A stretch of DNA of 64,000 bases, from the NCBI GenBank assembly GCA_024500155.1, contig CM044872.1, positions 54,875,460-54,939,459 of the forward strand, in the 5' to 3' direction. The position numbers were made by a program, and so were the translations under genes. The notes beneath the pieces were generated by a model. That model was given only the letters and a program-made list of their open reading frames with translations. It had not been told where the DNA came from and ran no database searches. Positions 49,947-62,182 of this stretch are shown piece after piece (positions within the stretch are counted from its first letter, which is position 1; each line of letters opens with the position of its first letter). Source of the stretch: Chenopodium formosanum. Its lineage: Eukaryota > Streptophyta > Magnoliopsida > Caryophyllales > Amaranthaceae.

Positions 49947-51002
49947 TCAATCAATCAATAACTTAATATTAAAAGCGAAATCAGTGATGACATATGTCAT
50001 TTACTGATTGAAATTTTTTCCTCCATTTTACCTTTCCTTTTTTTTTGTTTTATTCACCTTCATTTCCACTTTGGCAATTATATTTTTTCCATACACACAA
50101 CACACTCAATCAATCAATCAATCAATCAATCAAAGCCTTAATCCCAAAAGTGGGGTCGGCTAACATGAACCAAATTTGATTATTCCGTGTAGTCATCAAC
50201 ATAAATCTTTCTCCTCCATCCCTTACGATCCAAAACTTCATCCTCACGTAAATCCATGCACTTCATATCCTTCCTCACTCCTTCCAACCAAGTCATCTTT
50301 GGTCTCCCTCTTCCTCGTTTAATCCCTCCATGGTCCCACTCTTCCACTCTTCGCACCGGTGCACCCTCGGGTCTCCGTCTTACATGTCCAAACCAACGCA
50401 GACGATTTTCCCTTAATTTATCTACAATGCCCGCCACACCTACTTTCTTGCGAATAACCTCATTTCTGATTCTATCTCTTAAAGTGTTTCCACACATCCA
50501 CCTTAACATGCGCATTTCCGTAACCTCCATCTTTTTAATATGCTCTTTCTTAGAAGCCCAACATTCTGTACCATAGAGCAACACTGGTCTTATGGCAGTC
50601 CTGTAGAATTTTCCCTTCAACTTTAAGGGAATGCTGCGGTCGCATAGCACTCCCGTGGCCGCTCTCCATTTAAGCCACCCTGACTTAATCCTGTGGGTCA
50701 CGTCTTGATCAATGTCACCATTCTAGTAATGTTACGGTAGGCCAGTGACAGCCAGTATAAAACTTCGTCACATCCCATGACATGAGCCAAACACAACACA
50801 CTCAAATGAAATGAAATATTTTTATATGTATGTATTTTACATTTAGTAATATTGGTATAAAAATGAGCATAAATAAGAGTATATTTGGATACTATATAGT
50901 TCTTTTTTATATACAAAATACACGGAGTAATGATTATTAAATTATGTGGTACTTCGCTATACAATTTAGTAGAACCCGTGTATTGCACGGGACTTTAACT
51001 AG
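49947..51002 (+). mobile_element. Helitron-like element carrying a nested RTE fragment
   Basis: The 3' end has a perfect CCCGTG/CACGGG hairpin (from about 50974), then ACTTTAACTAG followed by T, matching the end of the 22625-22918 Helitron. The 5' end is probably one of the TC dinucleotides just before AATAACTTAATATTAAAAG; the exact base is ambiguous because of a TCAA repeat. Without the RTE insertion it would be about 360 bp. Non-coding itself. Confidence 0.6.
50110..50790 (-). mobile_element. 5'-truncated RTE-type LINE fragment
   Basis: Flanked by the 15-bp direct repeat ACACAACACACTCAA (50095-50109 and 50791-50805). The 3' end on the minus strand is a (TTGA)n tail, the usual RTE ending, instead of poly-A. 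The minus strand encodes the C-terminal tail of an RTE reverse transcriptase, including DVTHRIKSGWLKWRAATG, YRTAIRPVLLYGTECW, RMLRWMCG and LRWFGHVRRRP. About 175 codons are still open (50701-50180). The catalytic core is missing, so it is dead on arrival. Confidence 0.85.
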
Positions 51003-51749
51003 TTTCAACTAATGTTGATCTATAGTGTTGATATATGTGGGAAGATTTCCATTGAGATTGTGATGTTAATAAAATTCATAAATAAGAATTTAAAAGGCAG
51101 TAATAAACTTGAAAGTTACTCATACAAAAGCTTTTCATGGTGATTAAAACAAAGTTATCAATACTTCGTATTAAAATTTTATTTTACATTTACATTCGCA
51201 AGTAAATGAACAAAAAAAATTAGGTGTGGGTGTGACGTGTATGTAGTACGGAGTACAATCCTGTGGTGTGTATAATGTGGTGTGTATAATGGAGTAACGG
51301 GCACCCTGCTCCTTCTAAAGCTTCCTACTAAGATCATAGTTTGATAACTACAGCTTAATTTCTAGTAGTAGATTAGTACGAGTATTGTTCAACAATTCAA
51401 CACATCAGGCAGTAACGGCCAATTCATAAATGTATGAACAGGGTTTCACAATAGGGTTAAATAAGCAGGATTTACCACATTGAAACAGGAGGTAACATGA
51501 ACGGCTTATAATTTCCATCACAGAAACTGTGGTTCTTTAATTAAATAAATCCAATACAACAGCAAAAAACAAATTATATTCATGTGAGAAACATACAAGT
51601 ACTTCGATTTTCCTGAAGTTGTTATAAGTGAAAAAAGGGGTTCCTATCTACCTATGATACAGCCCATCGATTTCAGCTGAAGCATCAGAAGTACAATGTT
51701 GTACACTAACACCAGCAGTAGCAGCAGGCTAGCAAGGTTCCCTACTTCC
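51003..51749. other. Intergenic region between the Helitron-like element and NPF gene C
   Basis: AT-rich, no gene. The last 300 bp should be the 3' UTR of gene C. A tandem GTGTGTATAATGTGG duplication sits near 51274-51290. Confidence 0.35.
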
Positions 51750-54700
51750 CTAGGATGCCATCTTCTGTTTGTACTTCAGAGAGCAGAAAATATACACCAC
51801 CATGTTTAAGAAACTCAGTCCCGCCAACAGCCAGAAGAAATTATCGAGGTGACCCTGGTTCAGATTATCGGGTATCCATCCTGGGTTTCCTCCAGCAGTT
51901 GTAATGGCTGTCACAATCGTTAGAATCAACGAACTCAAGTAATTACCGAGTGATGTTGTGAGGAGAGAAAGTGCACTACACAAACTTCGCATGGCATCAG
52001 GTGACTGATCATAGAAGAACTCCAATTGCCCTACAAAGGTAAACACCTCTGCAGCCCCTACCAAGAAGTACTGTGGTACTTGCCAAAAGATATTCATTGG
52101 GACTGGAACATCTTCATTAACCAAACCCAGTTCCCTGGCAATCTGCAAACGTCTGATCTCCACTACAGCAGCAGCTACCATGGAAAGAATGGAGATGAAG
52201 AGGCCAATACCCATTCTCTGTAGTTCTGAAAACCCTCTTTCTTGGCCAGTGAACCTCCTAGCTATAGGAACGAGAAAACTATCATACACTGGGACCCAGA
52301 ATATAACACTGATGACATCAAATGTGGATAATGTTGCTGCTGGGATGGTGAAGGATCCAATTCTTCGGTCCATCACTGTTCCCTGCTCAACAAACATGGT
52401 TGACATCTGGGCATAAACAGCAGCAAAAACTATTCCAGTTGCCCATATAGGGAACATACGGATCAAGATCTTTAATTCTTCCACCTGTGTTACGGTGCAC
52501 AATCTCCAGGGATTGGAAAAATCCCCACTTTTCATGTCAGCATCCGACACCACAGCAGCTTTATCCAGACACCTGCAGAAAAAAACAGAACAGACAATTA
52601 AATCAATACAAGAATTCTTCTCTCCTCTCAGATTAGTTGGATCATAATGAAAAATCATGATACATTACATACAAGAATCTAAAAGTAACAAAAAACAAGA
52701 AAAATTACTTTAGTTCTTCAGTATGCTCCAGCTTTCGACTTCCCTCGATAGCTGAATGTTTGTCCTGAGTTTCAAACAGGAGACTACTATCTTGGGGGGC
52801 CTCTACTTCGCACTTGCGGAATGATGCAACAACAACCTGACACATTCTTGTCAATGGGCTTCCCCCAGGTTTTTGAAACCTATAGAGGGGAGTTCCAGAA
52901 AAGAAACTTGCAATAGCAATTCCCATGAATATTGCTGGAACGCCAAAGCCTAGGCCCCATCCAGCATTCTCTTGCATCCAAACAATAAGTGTACTCGATA
53001 CTAACGCACCAATGTTGATAGAGAAATAAAACCAATTAAAAAAGGATCCTTTCTTCACCCTCTCGTTGGCGTCAGTATCATCAAACTGATCAGCACCAAA
53101 AGATGATACACATGGCTTAATCCCTCCAGTCCCCAATGCAATTAGATAAAGGCCCAAAAAGAATACTCCATACTGTACTGGAGAAGCTGGAGGGCAATAT
53201 GAATCTATGCATTCAGGAGGCATTAATGCATAAACTGATGCAGATAATGTCAAGGTACACATCCCCTACAAAAGAGAACAAAAATTTATTATAATAAGAT
53301 TGGGGGAGACCTGGTGTTTGGGGGGGGGGGGGGGGGAGGAGAGTTTAAATATAGTCTCACAAATGTCATCTGAGTTTAGTTTAAGAAACTGAAAGTAGAA
53401 AGAAAGAGCAGAAGAAAAGGAATGCAGAATTACAATGAAGTATATTGTGGAGAACACAGCAATCGTCCAATATCTTCCCAAATATGCATCAGCTAAGACC
53501 GCTCCAATAAGTGGCGTTAGGTAACAAGTTCCTGACCAGGTTGTAACATTCCTTGCAGCAGAGACATTTCCCTGATGCAGTTTTTTTGTCAGATAACTGA
53601 CAAGATTTGTGGCAATACCATAGTAAGCAAGACGCTCACAGCATTCTGTACCTGTAAAGAGAAAAAGAATTGTTAGAAAGTTAACACTGCAGAATAATCA
53701 CACAGAATGTAAGCCACCCCCTCCCTCCTGCTTCCCAAAGAAATGAAAGCCAGCATCCTCAAATACCAAGAATAAAGGGGCAGGCTCTCCAATTTCCAGT
53801 TTTGCTTTTAAGGACAGGATTCCCTTTGAGATCAACTGAGCCATCTCCAGTATATTGTTCACCATTCTCCTGCAGACGGCACAAAGTAAAAGTCAGAAGT
53901 AGCAAAAGGATTAATATAGCACAGCAAACAATTCAGAAACAAAGACCAATCAAGGAGAATCAAAGGACCAGTAGAGTTATGTACGTTCTCAACATTTACA
54001 CCACCCCAAACGTCAGTGACAATGCATCAGCAGCATCTAGAAGTACAATTTGCAAAGGCACATTAACTATAAACAAAGTCTAATGCAAGTACCAATTAGA
54101 CTGGGGTCTATCAAAATTTTTAAAAATGCATTATGCATCGACTATAGAGTTTCCTACATCAAACCATTCTGCCTCCCCCACCAAAGCGTCATGCAGTACC
54201 GAGTATCAATATCCTCAAAAACTGGTTCAATCTAAAGTAAAATGTCATAAGACTCATAACAGTTTATTCAAGTGATTAGCAACTAATCAATGAAACAAAT
54301 TTGCAGAATCAAGTTATTCAACACAATATTTGTTGCAACTTGTAAAACATGAACTACTCTCAGATTCTCACTAAGCCAGTATCCAATAACAATTTAAAAG
54401 GGAATCCCTACAATTTAGTATCATACTTCGTATATCTTATCCTCATTTTAACTTGATCAACATAAATAGTCATTTCATAATCACCTTGAAATCTTTTAAA
54501 TAAAAAATGTAAATTCCAATTCCAATCAAAACCCTAAATTACACTCTTAATCAATCAAAAATCCATGATTTCATGATCTCAATAGCTAACGTAAACCACA
54601 CTACTATAAGCACAGAACACGCAATTGTCAATATCTCAACTAATAATCCAAAATTAGAAAGTTAAAAAAAAAAAAAAAAAAAAATTCCCGATTATGAATC

Positions 54701-54910
54701 CCTTTTAATCAAATTGAAAAGGGTAATCTAACAATCAATCAAATAATCAATACAAAATAAGATATCAACTGAAAAGATTGTGACTTTTAGCTCCAGCAAT
54801 CTCAAATATGAAGATAAATAAATGAAATTGAGAGAAAAATAAGGAATTAAAACCTGTAAAATGCCATGTTCGTGTTCTAAGAGCAATCTCTCATCTTCTT
54901 GACTACCCAT
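51750..54910 (-). CDS. NPF8.3/PTR2-like di/tripeptide transporter, gene C
   Basis: POT-family proton-coupled peptide transporter. Exons: 54910-54854, 53869-53767, 53651-53434, 53265-52709 and 52572-51750; total 585 residues plus stop. It starts MGSQEDERLLLEHEHGILQ, the most AtPTR2-like N terminus of the array. It has GDGSVDLKGNPVLKSKTGNW, then ExxER (TECCERLAYYG), FGADQFDDTD, FFNWFYFSINIGALVSS, and QLEFFYDQSPDAMRSLCSAL, and ends KYKQKMAS. Introns 2-4 are in the same positions and phases as in A and B. Exon 1 is two codons longer and exon 2 one codon shorter than in A/B. It appears functional. Intron 3 contains a run of 17 G. Nearest paralogue: gene D. Confidence 0.94.
53320..53336. repeat. 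G17 homopolymer in intron 3 of NPF gene C
   Basis: Seventeen consecutive G on the plus strand (C on the sense strand of the gene) within the 168-bp intron. Could be a length-variable site or a quadruplex-prone tract. Confidence 0.8.
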
Positions 54911-55206
54911 GTTCTGAAATTTTGATCTTGACTTCTCTTTCCTGCAGTTTTTCTCACCCTTCTTCTTTCTCTCTCCACTCTTTATACTAGTTTTGGACCT
55001 TTTTATATTTATTTATTTATATATTTATATTGTTTTTTTTTTTCCCCTTTGGATAACTCAAATTTCCAAAGATGAGAAGTTTTGTCAACTTCAAGGAGTT
55101 GAGATAGATAGAGAAAGATTCATTTCGGTTGAAGGGAATCTTAACATGAAAACTTACATCATCGAAAAGGATTTATTGGGTAATGCCGTAATGGGTATTT
55201 ACGGTA
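54911..55206 (-). promoter_or_regulatory. Upstream region of NPF gene C, truncated by the MULE
   Basis: Only about 300 bp separate the ATG of gene C from the MULE target site. The segment has a CT/GA-rich leader (54930-54985) and an AT-rich stretch with TTATATTTATAT-like words at about 55000-55030, where a TATA box would be expected. The MULE insertion displaced whatever lay further upstream by 5.9 kb. Confidence 0.4.
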
Positions 55207-55610
55207 AAAATAGAAGGAAAATTTGCCAATTACTACCGCGTATTAATGCGTATTTGAAAATTACTACCGCGAAATAAAAAACTTGTGACTTACTATCGTA
55301 AAAACTTTAAAAACTTTGCGATTACTACCAAACTCCAATTTAAGTAGTTTATGACGTCACTAACCCAACTTAAACCCAGGGTTAACCTATTTAACCACCT
55401 AAAAATAAAAGAAAAATAAAAAAAAGCCTAACCCATGGTTAACCCCCCCAACTACCCCATTCAATTTCCCTCCTCTTTCTCTCTCATACTCTTTCTCTCT
55501 CTCTTAAATCACTGTGACTGCGAACTCCATTGACGACCTAATTGATAGTGACGCTTGATCTTTGGAAATTTTTTTGGCTTTGCTTAACTCACCCTACAGT
55601 GACGCGAGCT

Positions 55611-58600
55611 ATGATGGAGGAAAAGGGGACCACTGAAGGAGGAGGACCCAAAAAGAAACAACTTATAGTACCACGCATAATTGGATCCAAGTAAGTGAAC
55701 CTAATTTCGTTTTTGAGTAATTGCATTACTAAATTAGTATATAATGGTAGTTGGTAGTGTTGACGTTGTTGAAATTGGTGAGCTAAGCATGTAGTTTGAC
55801 CTAGAATTTTAAATTAATGGTTGGAGTATGCAAAGTGTGAATTTTTAATTGAACTGATTTGTTTATGCTTATTTGAGTAATTTTTAATTGATTGTGTGAG
55901 TACATCAATGCATGCATTAAATTAATAGTAGATTTTGATTTAGGTTTGTTGCTGATTAAGTAAGTTCATAAACAGGGTTGTAGAAGTTAAAGTTCCTGCC
56001 TTTATTGGTATGCGCATGTGGTATGGGGGGAAGTTTGAAACTAGGCATAACATTGTTTATTGGACTGGAGGGGCTATGCTTTTAGAGGGTCAAGTGAGTA
56101 CTAGTAATTTCAACATGAGTTTCTTAAATAAGTTTGTGATAAGAAACTTTAAAGTGAAGTTGGGGGAGTTTAAGCTATGGTGCAGGAGGTTTGGGAAGAA
56201 TCTAACTACAGGGAGGAAGGTGATGACAGAAGATAGTGATGTGGAAGAGCTTTTAAAAAGCATGGATAAGGAACACATGGTAACTTTGTATGTGGTGTTT
56301 GAAGTAGATAGTTGGGAAAAGTTAAATGTGGGGCCATTGGAATCTAATTCAATATTGGTAGGTGGTGGAGAAAAAACCAATGTTAATGAAAAAGCCTTGT
56401 CATCCCCAACCAAACTGCCTTCCCCAGAAAAACCCACTAAAAACAAATCACCTCACCTTTCTATCAAAACAGAAAAACAACCAGCCTCAAATAACCCTAA
56501 ATTCAAGCTTCCCAAACATGAGTTTAGGCCAAAACTGCCAATAAGAAGAAAACTTATACCTGATTCCTCTAACACTTCAGATAGTGTTCCTGGACAAATA
56601 GAAGAAGCAGTTGTGATTACAAAGAGGGAGTATTTGAAAGGGCTAGATGCATTGAGAAGGCATGAGCAACAAGTAGTGGCAGGTTCAGCTAGTGTAGAGA
56701 CAGTAGCAGGTATTGAGGAGCTGGAGTTGGGTCCATGTTCTGGGAAGACAGTTACCACCCCTGGATCTGCTTCAAAGAAAAGGAAGCACATAGCTACTAA
56801 AGGCAAGGGAAAGGAAAAGGGGAAGGACAAGGGAAAGGATAAGGGGAAGAACAAGAGTAAGGATAAGGGGAAGGGCAAGATTAAGGGTAAGGGGGAAGGA
56901 AACTGTTCTGATCCTGACTATGAGATAATACCAGGAGAAGAAGAAGAGAGTGGGTCTGATGCTCCTTTAGAGGATGAAGATGTTGATGAGCATGTTGATG
57001 AAGATTTGTTTGCTGGGGGTTTAAGGGATGAAATTCTAGACAGTGTGAACAGTTCACTGGGGCAAGCTGCTGAAGTTTCAACAAGGGTTACCAGAAGTTC
57101 AGCAAAGCTTAAAAAAGACCTTGAGGGTGGGTTAAACTTGGATGCTGAGCATGAATATGATTCTGAAGAACCTAGCAGCCTTGATGGGTCAGATGATGAG
57201 GTGAACAACTGCCCTGTATTTAATGCAGAAACAGATTTCCACCATCCAATTAGGCTGAGATTGGGTTTAAGGTTTGCATCTGTTGAGATCTTGAGGAAGG
57301 CACTTAGGCAGCATGCAGTTGAGAACAAGTATGATTACTACTATCTTCATAATGGCAAGAAAGTAGTTACCACTTACTGTAAGCAAAGGTGCAAGTGTCC
57401 TTGGGACCCTAAAAGATCTAAGAAGCAAGTTTGTACTTGTGGAGAAGTGCTTTGTGATTTCAAAGTATTAGGTAAAAAGAAAAGGTTGGAGGACACATTT
57501 GTGATCACTAGAATGAGGCTGAAGCTCACATGTAGAACTGAGGAAAGGAATAGGAAGGTCACTGCACAATTTTTGGCTGAAAAATACCTTGAAGATTGGA
57601 GGAGTGACCCAAACTGGCATCTCACTAAGGGTTTTGGTGAGAGAGTTTTGAGGGAGACAGGAGTGTTCTGTGGTTACTACAAATTGTGGTATGCTAGGGC
57701 AAGGGCAAAGTTAATGTTGTATGGGGATGGGGTGGATCAATATAAAGCTGTTTGGGACTATGTTGCTGCCATTAAGAAGTACAATGAGGGAAGTATGGCC
57801 ATATGCATGTGTGACAACATAGAAAGGCCACCACCAATTTTTCAAAGGATGTTCATTTCCTTGAAACCTGTCATGGAAGGGTTTCAAAAGGGTTGTAGGC
57901 CATTGATAGGTTTAGATGGCTGTCATTTAACTGGAGCATTTCCAGGCATATGTTTGGTTGCTGTAGCAACTGATGGGAATAATAACATTTATCCCCTTGC
58001 TTGGGGTGTTGTTGAGGTGGAGAAGACAGATTCTTGGATATGGTTTCTGGATTTATTGGCTTCTGCACTTCGCACAATTGATGGGCATAGTTATACTTTT
58101 ATGTCAGATAGGCAAAAAGTAAGCATCTAACTGCTCTATCTCTCACCCTAATATGTCAATACTTATATCCTGCTATCTTAGCTAACCCCAATCTCTTGTT
58201 GATTTTCACAGGGATTGCTTGAAGCATTTAGAGCAGTGGTGCCAAAATCTGAAGTCAGATTCTGCTGGAGACATATCTGGAACAACTTTAAGCTGAAATG
58301 GAATGGGCTTGCATACAAGGAGTTGCTATGGCAAGCTGCTAAAGCAACAACCAAGGTATGCTATCTAACTGCCCCTAACTCTGATGCTTCATGTTTGACT
58401 AAATTTAGTACATTTTTTTTTTGTTTTTTTTTTTTTGAAATATGACTTAATTTAGTACATGAATGTTGTTGTAATGTGCAAAAGTAATTGTATTTGTTGA
58501 CATGTGACTTTGTTGGATCACTTTTTGATTGTCTTGGGCCAAACTCTTATGCTTATGTATGTACTTATTATAATCAGTTGGACTTTGACAAGCACATGCT

Positions 58601-59710
58601 CACTCTGAAAACCATGTCAGAGGATGCACATGCTTACATGGATGCTATTCCAACTCAATGTTGGAGTAGACATGCCTTCTCTACCACTCCTAAGTTAAAA
58701 ATGCTCCTAAATAATATGTGTGAGAGTTTTAACAATGTATTGAGACAAGCTAGGGACAAGCCTATCTTAACACATATGGAGTGGATGAGAAGGTATGTGA
58801 TGCAAAGAAATTGTCAAAAGAGAGAAGGAGTGCAAGCAGTGACTGTTAGGTTCATGCCATATGTGAAAAAGCAATTTGACTGGGCTGAGAGACCAAGAAA
58901 GTACAACGTTGTGACTAGAAGCACTAAGGAGCTATTTGAGGTTGAGAACAACACTGATAGATTTCTAGTTGATCTTGGGGCACACAAATGTTCTTGTTAC
59001 AACTGGCAATTAACTGGAATTCCTTGCCATCATGCTTATGCTTGCATCTTATACATGAGAAGTGACCCAGAAGACTATGTTGATGATGTGTACTCCAAGA
59101 ATAGATACAGAGCTACATATGATCCAGTGATACCTCCCATGCCTGGTCCAAAGGAGTGGGTGAAGACTCCTTACCCAGAACCTATGCCTCCACTATTCAA
59201 GAAGATGTCAGGAAGGCCTTCAAAGAACAAGAGAAAGAAACAAGCAGGGGAAGATGCTGAGAAGGCTGCTGAAGAAGCTCAGCAACAGTTAAGGATGGGT
59301 GGGAACCCTAGGAGGTGTTCAAACTGCAAGCAATTTGGTCACAATGCCAAAACTTGCAAGAATGAGTATGCTGACCCACCACCTCCAGAACCAAAGAATA
59401 AGGGGGGCAAGCCTTTCTCAACTGACCCTTGGGTTGTTCAAGATAGGCAGAAAAGAGCACAAGGGAAAGGGAAGGGAAAGGCAACTACTAAACAGGTTTG
59501 CCAACTAACCTTTTAATTTGAACTGCTATTTTTGCCAGAATCTTCTGTTGACTTTGGGTTTTTTTTTTCATTTTGTTCCAGCAGCAACAATCATCAACAC
59601 AACAAGCAAGTCAGGATGCTGTGGTGGATATGTCTTCTCAAGCTTCAAACATTACCTTTGCAGCCACCTCACAACACCCAAACAGCCCAAGCCATTATGT
59701 AGGAAATTAG
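55611..59710 (+). CDS. MuDR-type MULE transposase, five exons
   Basis: DDE transposase that would bind the element's inverted repeats and catalyse cut-and-paste movement. Exons: 55611-55690, 55976-58118, 58212-58355, 58578-59495 and 59582-59710, joined in frame to 1137 residues plus stop. Order: PB1-like N-terminal domain (about 30-140, VPAFIGMRMWYGGKF); Lys/Gly-rich basic tract (about 300-337, likely nuclear targeting) followed by an acidic tract (347-372); MuDR DNA-binding region with Cys cluster (about 448-615, CKQRCKCPW, CTCGEVLCDF); catalytic MULE domain with D about 673 (GLDGCH), D about 738 (SDRQKG) and a candidate E about 837 (CESFNN); SWIM zinc finger (about 925-943, CSC...CHHA); and CCHC knuckle (about 1035-1053, CSNCKQFGHNAKTC). 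The exon 5 acceptor could shift by one CAG. The coding frame is intact. A second ATG follows the first immediately. Confidence 0.92.
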
Positions 59711-60124
59711 GTCTATTTATGCAAGTGTAGTTTTTGGAATCAGGCACTTAACTTATTTTTGTTGAATTTGCAAACTTGCTGTCCCTACTTTGTGATGTTA
59801 GTTATTGATAATACATTCATCACATTTGTATGAATTTGCAAATATTGAGTTTTGTAACAACCATTAACTACTTTTATGTATGCTTTTAACAATTTGATTA
59901 TTGATGCAATTTGTCTATATCATTCTATGCTATTGTTTTAAGCAGCAAGAAACACAAAACAACCATAAATATGTCAATAATCTTCGTTTCATTCAAATCG
60001 AAATCTTTTACAACTATTTTTGGTCTTACCACATAACTAACTTCAACAACATTACTACCAACTAATAACAACTTAAACTACCTCCTGATAACAACATAAA
60101 CCAGCTCTCAACAAGCATTACAAC

Positions 60125-60529
60125 CTACTTCACAACACCCCAAACAAACCCAATCACAATAACAACTAAGCTAATGCATAAAACAACCCCTAAATCTGCA
60201 CCAGTGTGCCTCATTTTCAGCATCACATACTGAGTGTTCATCTTCCTTGCGTTGCGGTTAACATCAGCAATTTGTTTCTTCAGACTCTCATTCTCTAAGC
60301 ACAAGGTCTTCTTGTCTTCTAGCAGCCCCAAAATTAAGTCTCTCTGCCACATTGTCATTTCTTCATCATACCACACAAAATATTTGCAGCCTCTTGTATT
60401 GTTCTCCGCATCAAAGTCTGGACAAGCTACAAACCTCCTACCTGGGTTTTCTTTGGTCCAGGATTTCATAATTGAAGTGTTCAACCCACATTTGCATTTC
60501 CAACTCTTCGACCTTGCCCCCCTAAACAT
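60125..60529 (-). CDS. GRF-type zinc finger, coiled-coil, single-pass membrane protein of the MULE
   Basis: A 134-residue protein. An N-terminal GRF zinc finger (about residues 10-56) has ligands C12, C14, C36 and C48 and the typical NPGRRFVACPDF and RGCKYFVWYDEE motifs. It is followed by a charged, coiled-coil-prone segment (about 62-105) and one C-terminal hydrophobic helix (about 112-131). Known GRF fingers bind nucleic acid or act in DNA and RNA processing; the role here is unknown. A non-coding first exon probably lies at about 60735-60870, with a donor TTTAG|GTAAAAT (complement) and the acceptor CAACAG at about 60534. The gene runs towards the transposase, with 414 bp between the stops. 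It occupies the place of maize mudrB but is not recognisably related to it. Confidence 0.85.
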   Translation of the reverse strand: MFRGARSKSWKCKCGLNTSIMKSWTKENPGRRFVACPDFDAENNTRGCKYFVWYDEEMTMWQRDLILGLLEDKKTLCLENESLKKQIADVNRNARKMNTQYVMLKMRHTGADLGVVLCISLVVIVIGFVWGVVK

Positions 60530-61139
60530 CTCCCTGTTGAGTCAACAACAAAAACATAAACTTTTATCAGTTATTATCTCTAAATCTTAGTTTAATTCAA
60601 AGAATTATACAAAACCCCTAAATTTGTCAATCAAAATCGCACTCTAAAACCCTCAATTGCGAATTCCAGAACCCTAGAATTCTAACACAATTAAACAACA
60701 CGTTTGGGAGCGAAATTAAACAAATTGAGATTTTACCTAAATCGATTTGAGGATACCTTCGAGGTATTACTCTTCAATTTTGAGAAAGAGCAGCAATTTG
60801 GAGAATTTTCTAAGTTCCTCAGATTTTTGATTTGGGGGAAAATAGAGAAAGAGTATGAGAGAGAAAGAGGAGGGAAATTGAATGGGGTAGTTGGGGGGGT
60901 TAACCATGGGTTAGGCTTTTTTTTTTTTATTTTTCTTTTATTTTTAGGTCGTTAAATAGGTTAACCATGGGTTTAAGTTGGGTTAGTGACGTCATAAACT
61001 ACTTAAATTGGAGTTTGGTAGTAATCGCAAAGTTTTTAAAGTTTTTACGGTAGTAAGTCACAAGTTTTTTATTTCGCGGTAGTAATTTTCAAATACGCAT
61101 TAATACGCGGTAGTAATTGACAAATTTTCCAAAATAGAA

Positions 61140-62182
61140 AGTTGGTATAAAAATACGGTATCTTATTAAGATTTTTATTGGCAGGTATATCTGTGTTAAT
61201 GCATGAGATAATTCGATATGAATAAGATTTGATTTGTTTTTTTTTTTTGAAACATAGATTTGATTTGATTTGATTTACTTAAAGCAACAAATATGACGAT
61301 AAAAGAGGGCGCTATGTGATGAACGGTTTCTTTAATATCTAAAATTAGAAAATGGATATATTATAAAATACTAACAATAATGACGATAAAGGATGAAGTA
61401 TGTAATATTTTCAATGTAAAGCATTACAAAGTAGGTAAAGACGTAAAGTGACAAACCTCTGCAATTAAAATTGCACCTAGACTTTGAAAAACTTCTATAA
61501 TTGAAAGATTTGTGAACCAATCCAAAATCAACCCAACTCGAAAGAGACTCGAACTTGAGTGAATTCGACATGAACAACAACAATGCAGGGTTAGCTTACA
61601 TAAACCATAATAAGAACCATTGAAAAGGAAAAAAAAAAGCATAGCAAAATAATCAATTGGATGAAAATTGGAAAAAAAGTGTGTTAAGATGAATAAAAGA
61701 AAGTATACAAATAATATTTACGAGACACAAAAATAAGACATACTCGAATAACTATTACCACTTGTTTGCAAGGTTTATGGCTTTATATTCAAATGTCACA
61801 TATTGTGTCTGCTATACCAATGTCCAGTTGATATTATATGACCCTCACATTTTTAGCACCCTCATAAACAGAACACGATTTTAGTGCTTTAGTAGCAAGA
61901 AGTGTCAATATTTTGAGTTACCAAAGTTAGTGTCCATGAAAACATGATAGGGTTGAAATTTTATGATGAGTTTAAGCATAAAACCCTGCATCAATCTAAG
62001 TTATAAGAACATTAATCACATGAACATAATTACATGAAAAAGAAGCATACATTAATTGTTAAATTAGCTCTGAAGTATTATAAGAATAGACAGGTTGTAT
62101 CTAACTACAATACAGCGCTTTGCTTAAAGCAAAAGCATAAATTCATTGTTGTACACTAATACCACCAGTAGCAGCAGCTTCC
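61140..62182. other. Intergenic region between the MULE and NPF gene D
   Basis: AT-rich. It has a short GATTT tandem run at 61258-61277 and the probable 3' flank of gene D. Short open frames on the minus strand have no recognisable content. Confidence 0.4.

Larger units (their letters stand above)
55216..61130. mobile_element. Complete two-gene Mutator-like element (MULE), 5.9 kb
   Basis: Terminal inverted repeats of about 290 bp (55216-55506 and 60842-61130) begin GGAAAATTTGCCAATTACTA on the left and GGAAAATTTGTCAATTACTA on the complement of the right, and stay nearly identical throughout. The 9-bp target duplication AAAATAGAA is perfect (55207-55215 and 61131-61139), the Mutator length. 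Inside are a spliced MuDR-type transposase gene on plus and a small GRF-zinc-finger gene on minus, transcribed towards each other. Both leaders begin within or just inside the CT-rich inner part of the repeats, so the repeats presumably contain the promoters. No damaging mutations were seen, which indicates a young and potentially autonomous copy. It sits between NPF genes C and D. Confidence 0.94.

Noticed and set aside
50100..50136. (TCAA)n run considered as an independent microsatellite
   Set aside because: It lies precisely at the RTE 3' end, inside the target duplication boundary, so it is better explained as the element's tail.
50698..50988. 96-codon minus-strand frame next to the RTE fragment
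   Set aside because: It spans the RTE/Helitron junction and the target duplication, so it cannot be an original gene.
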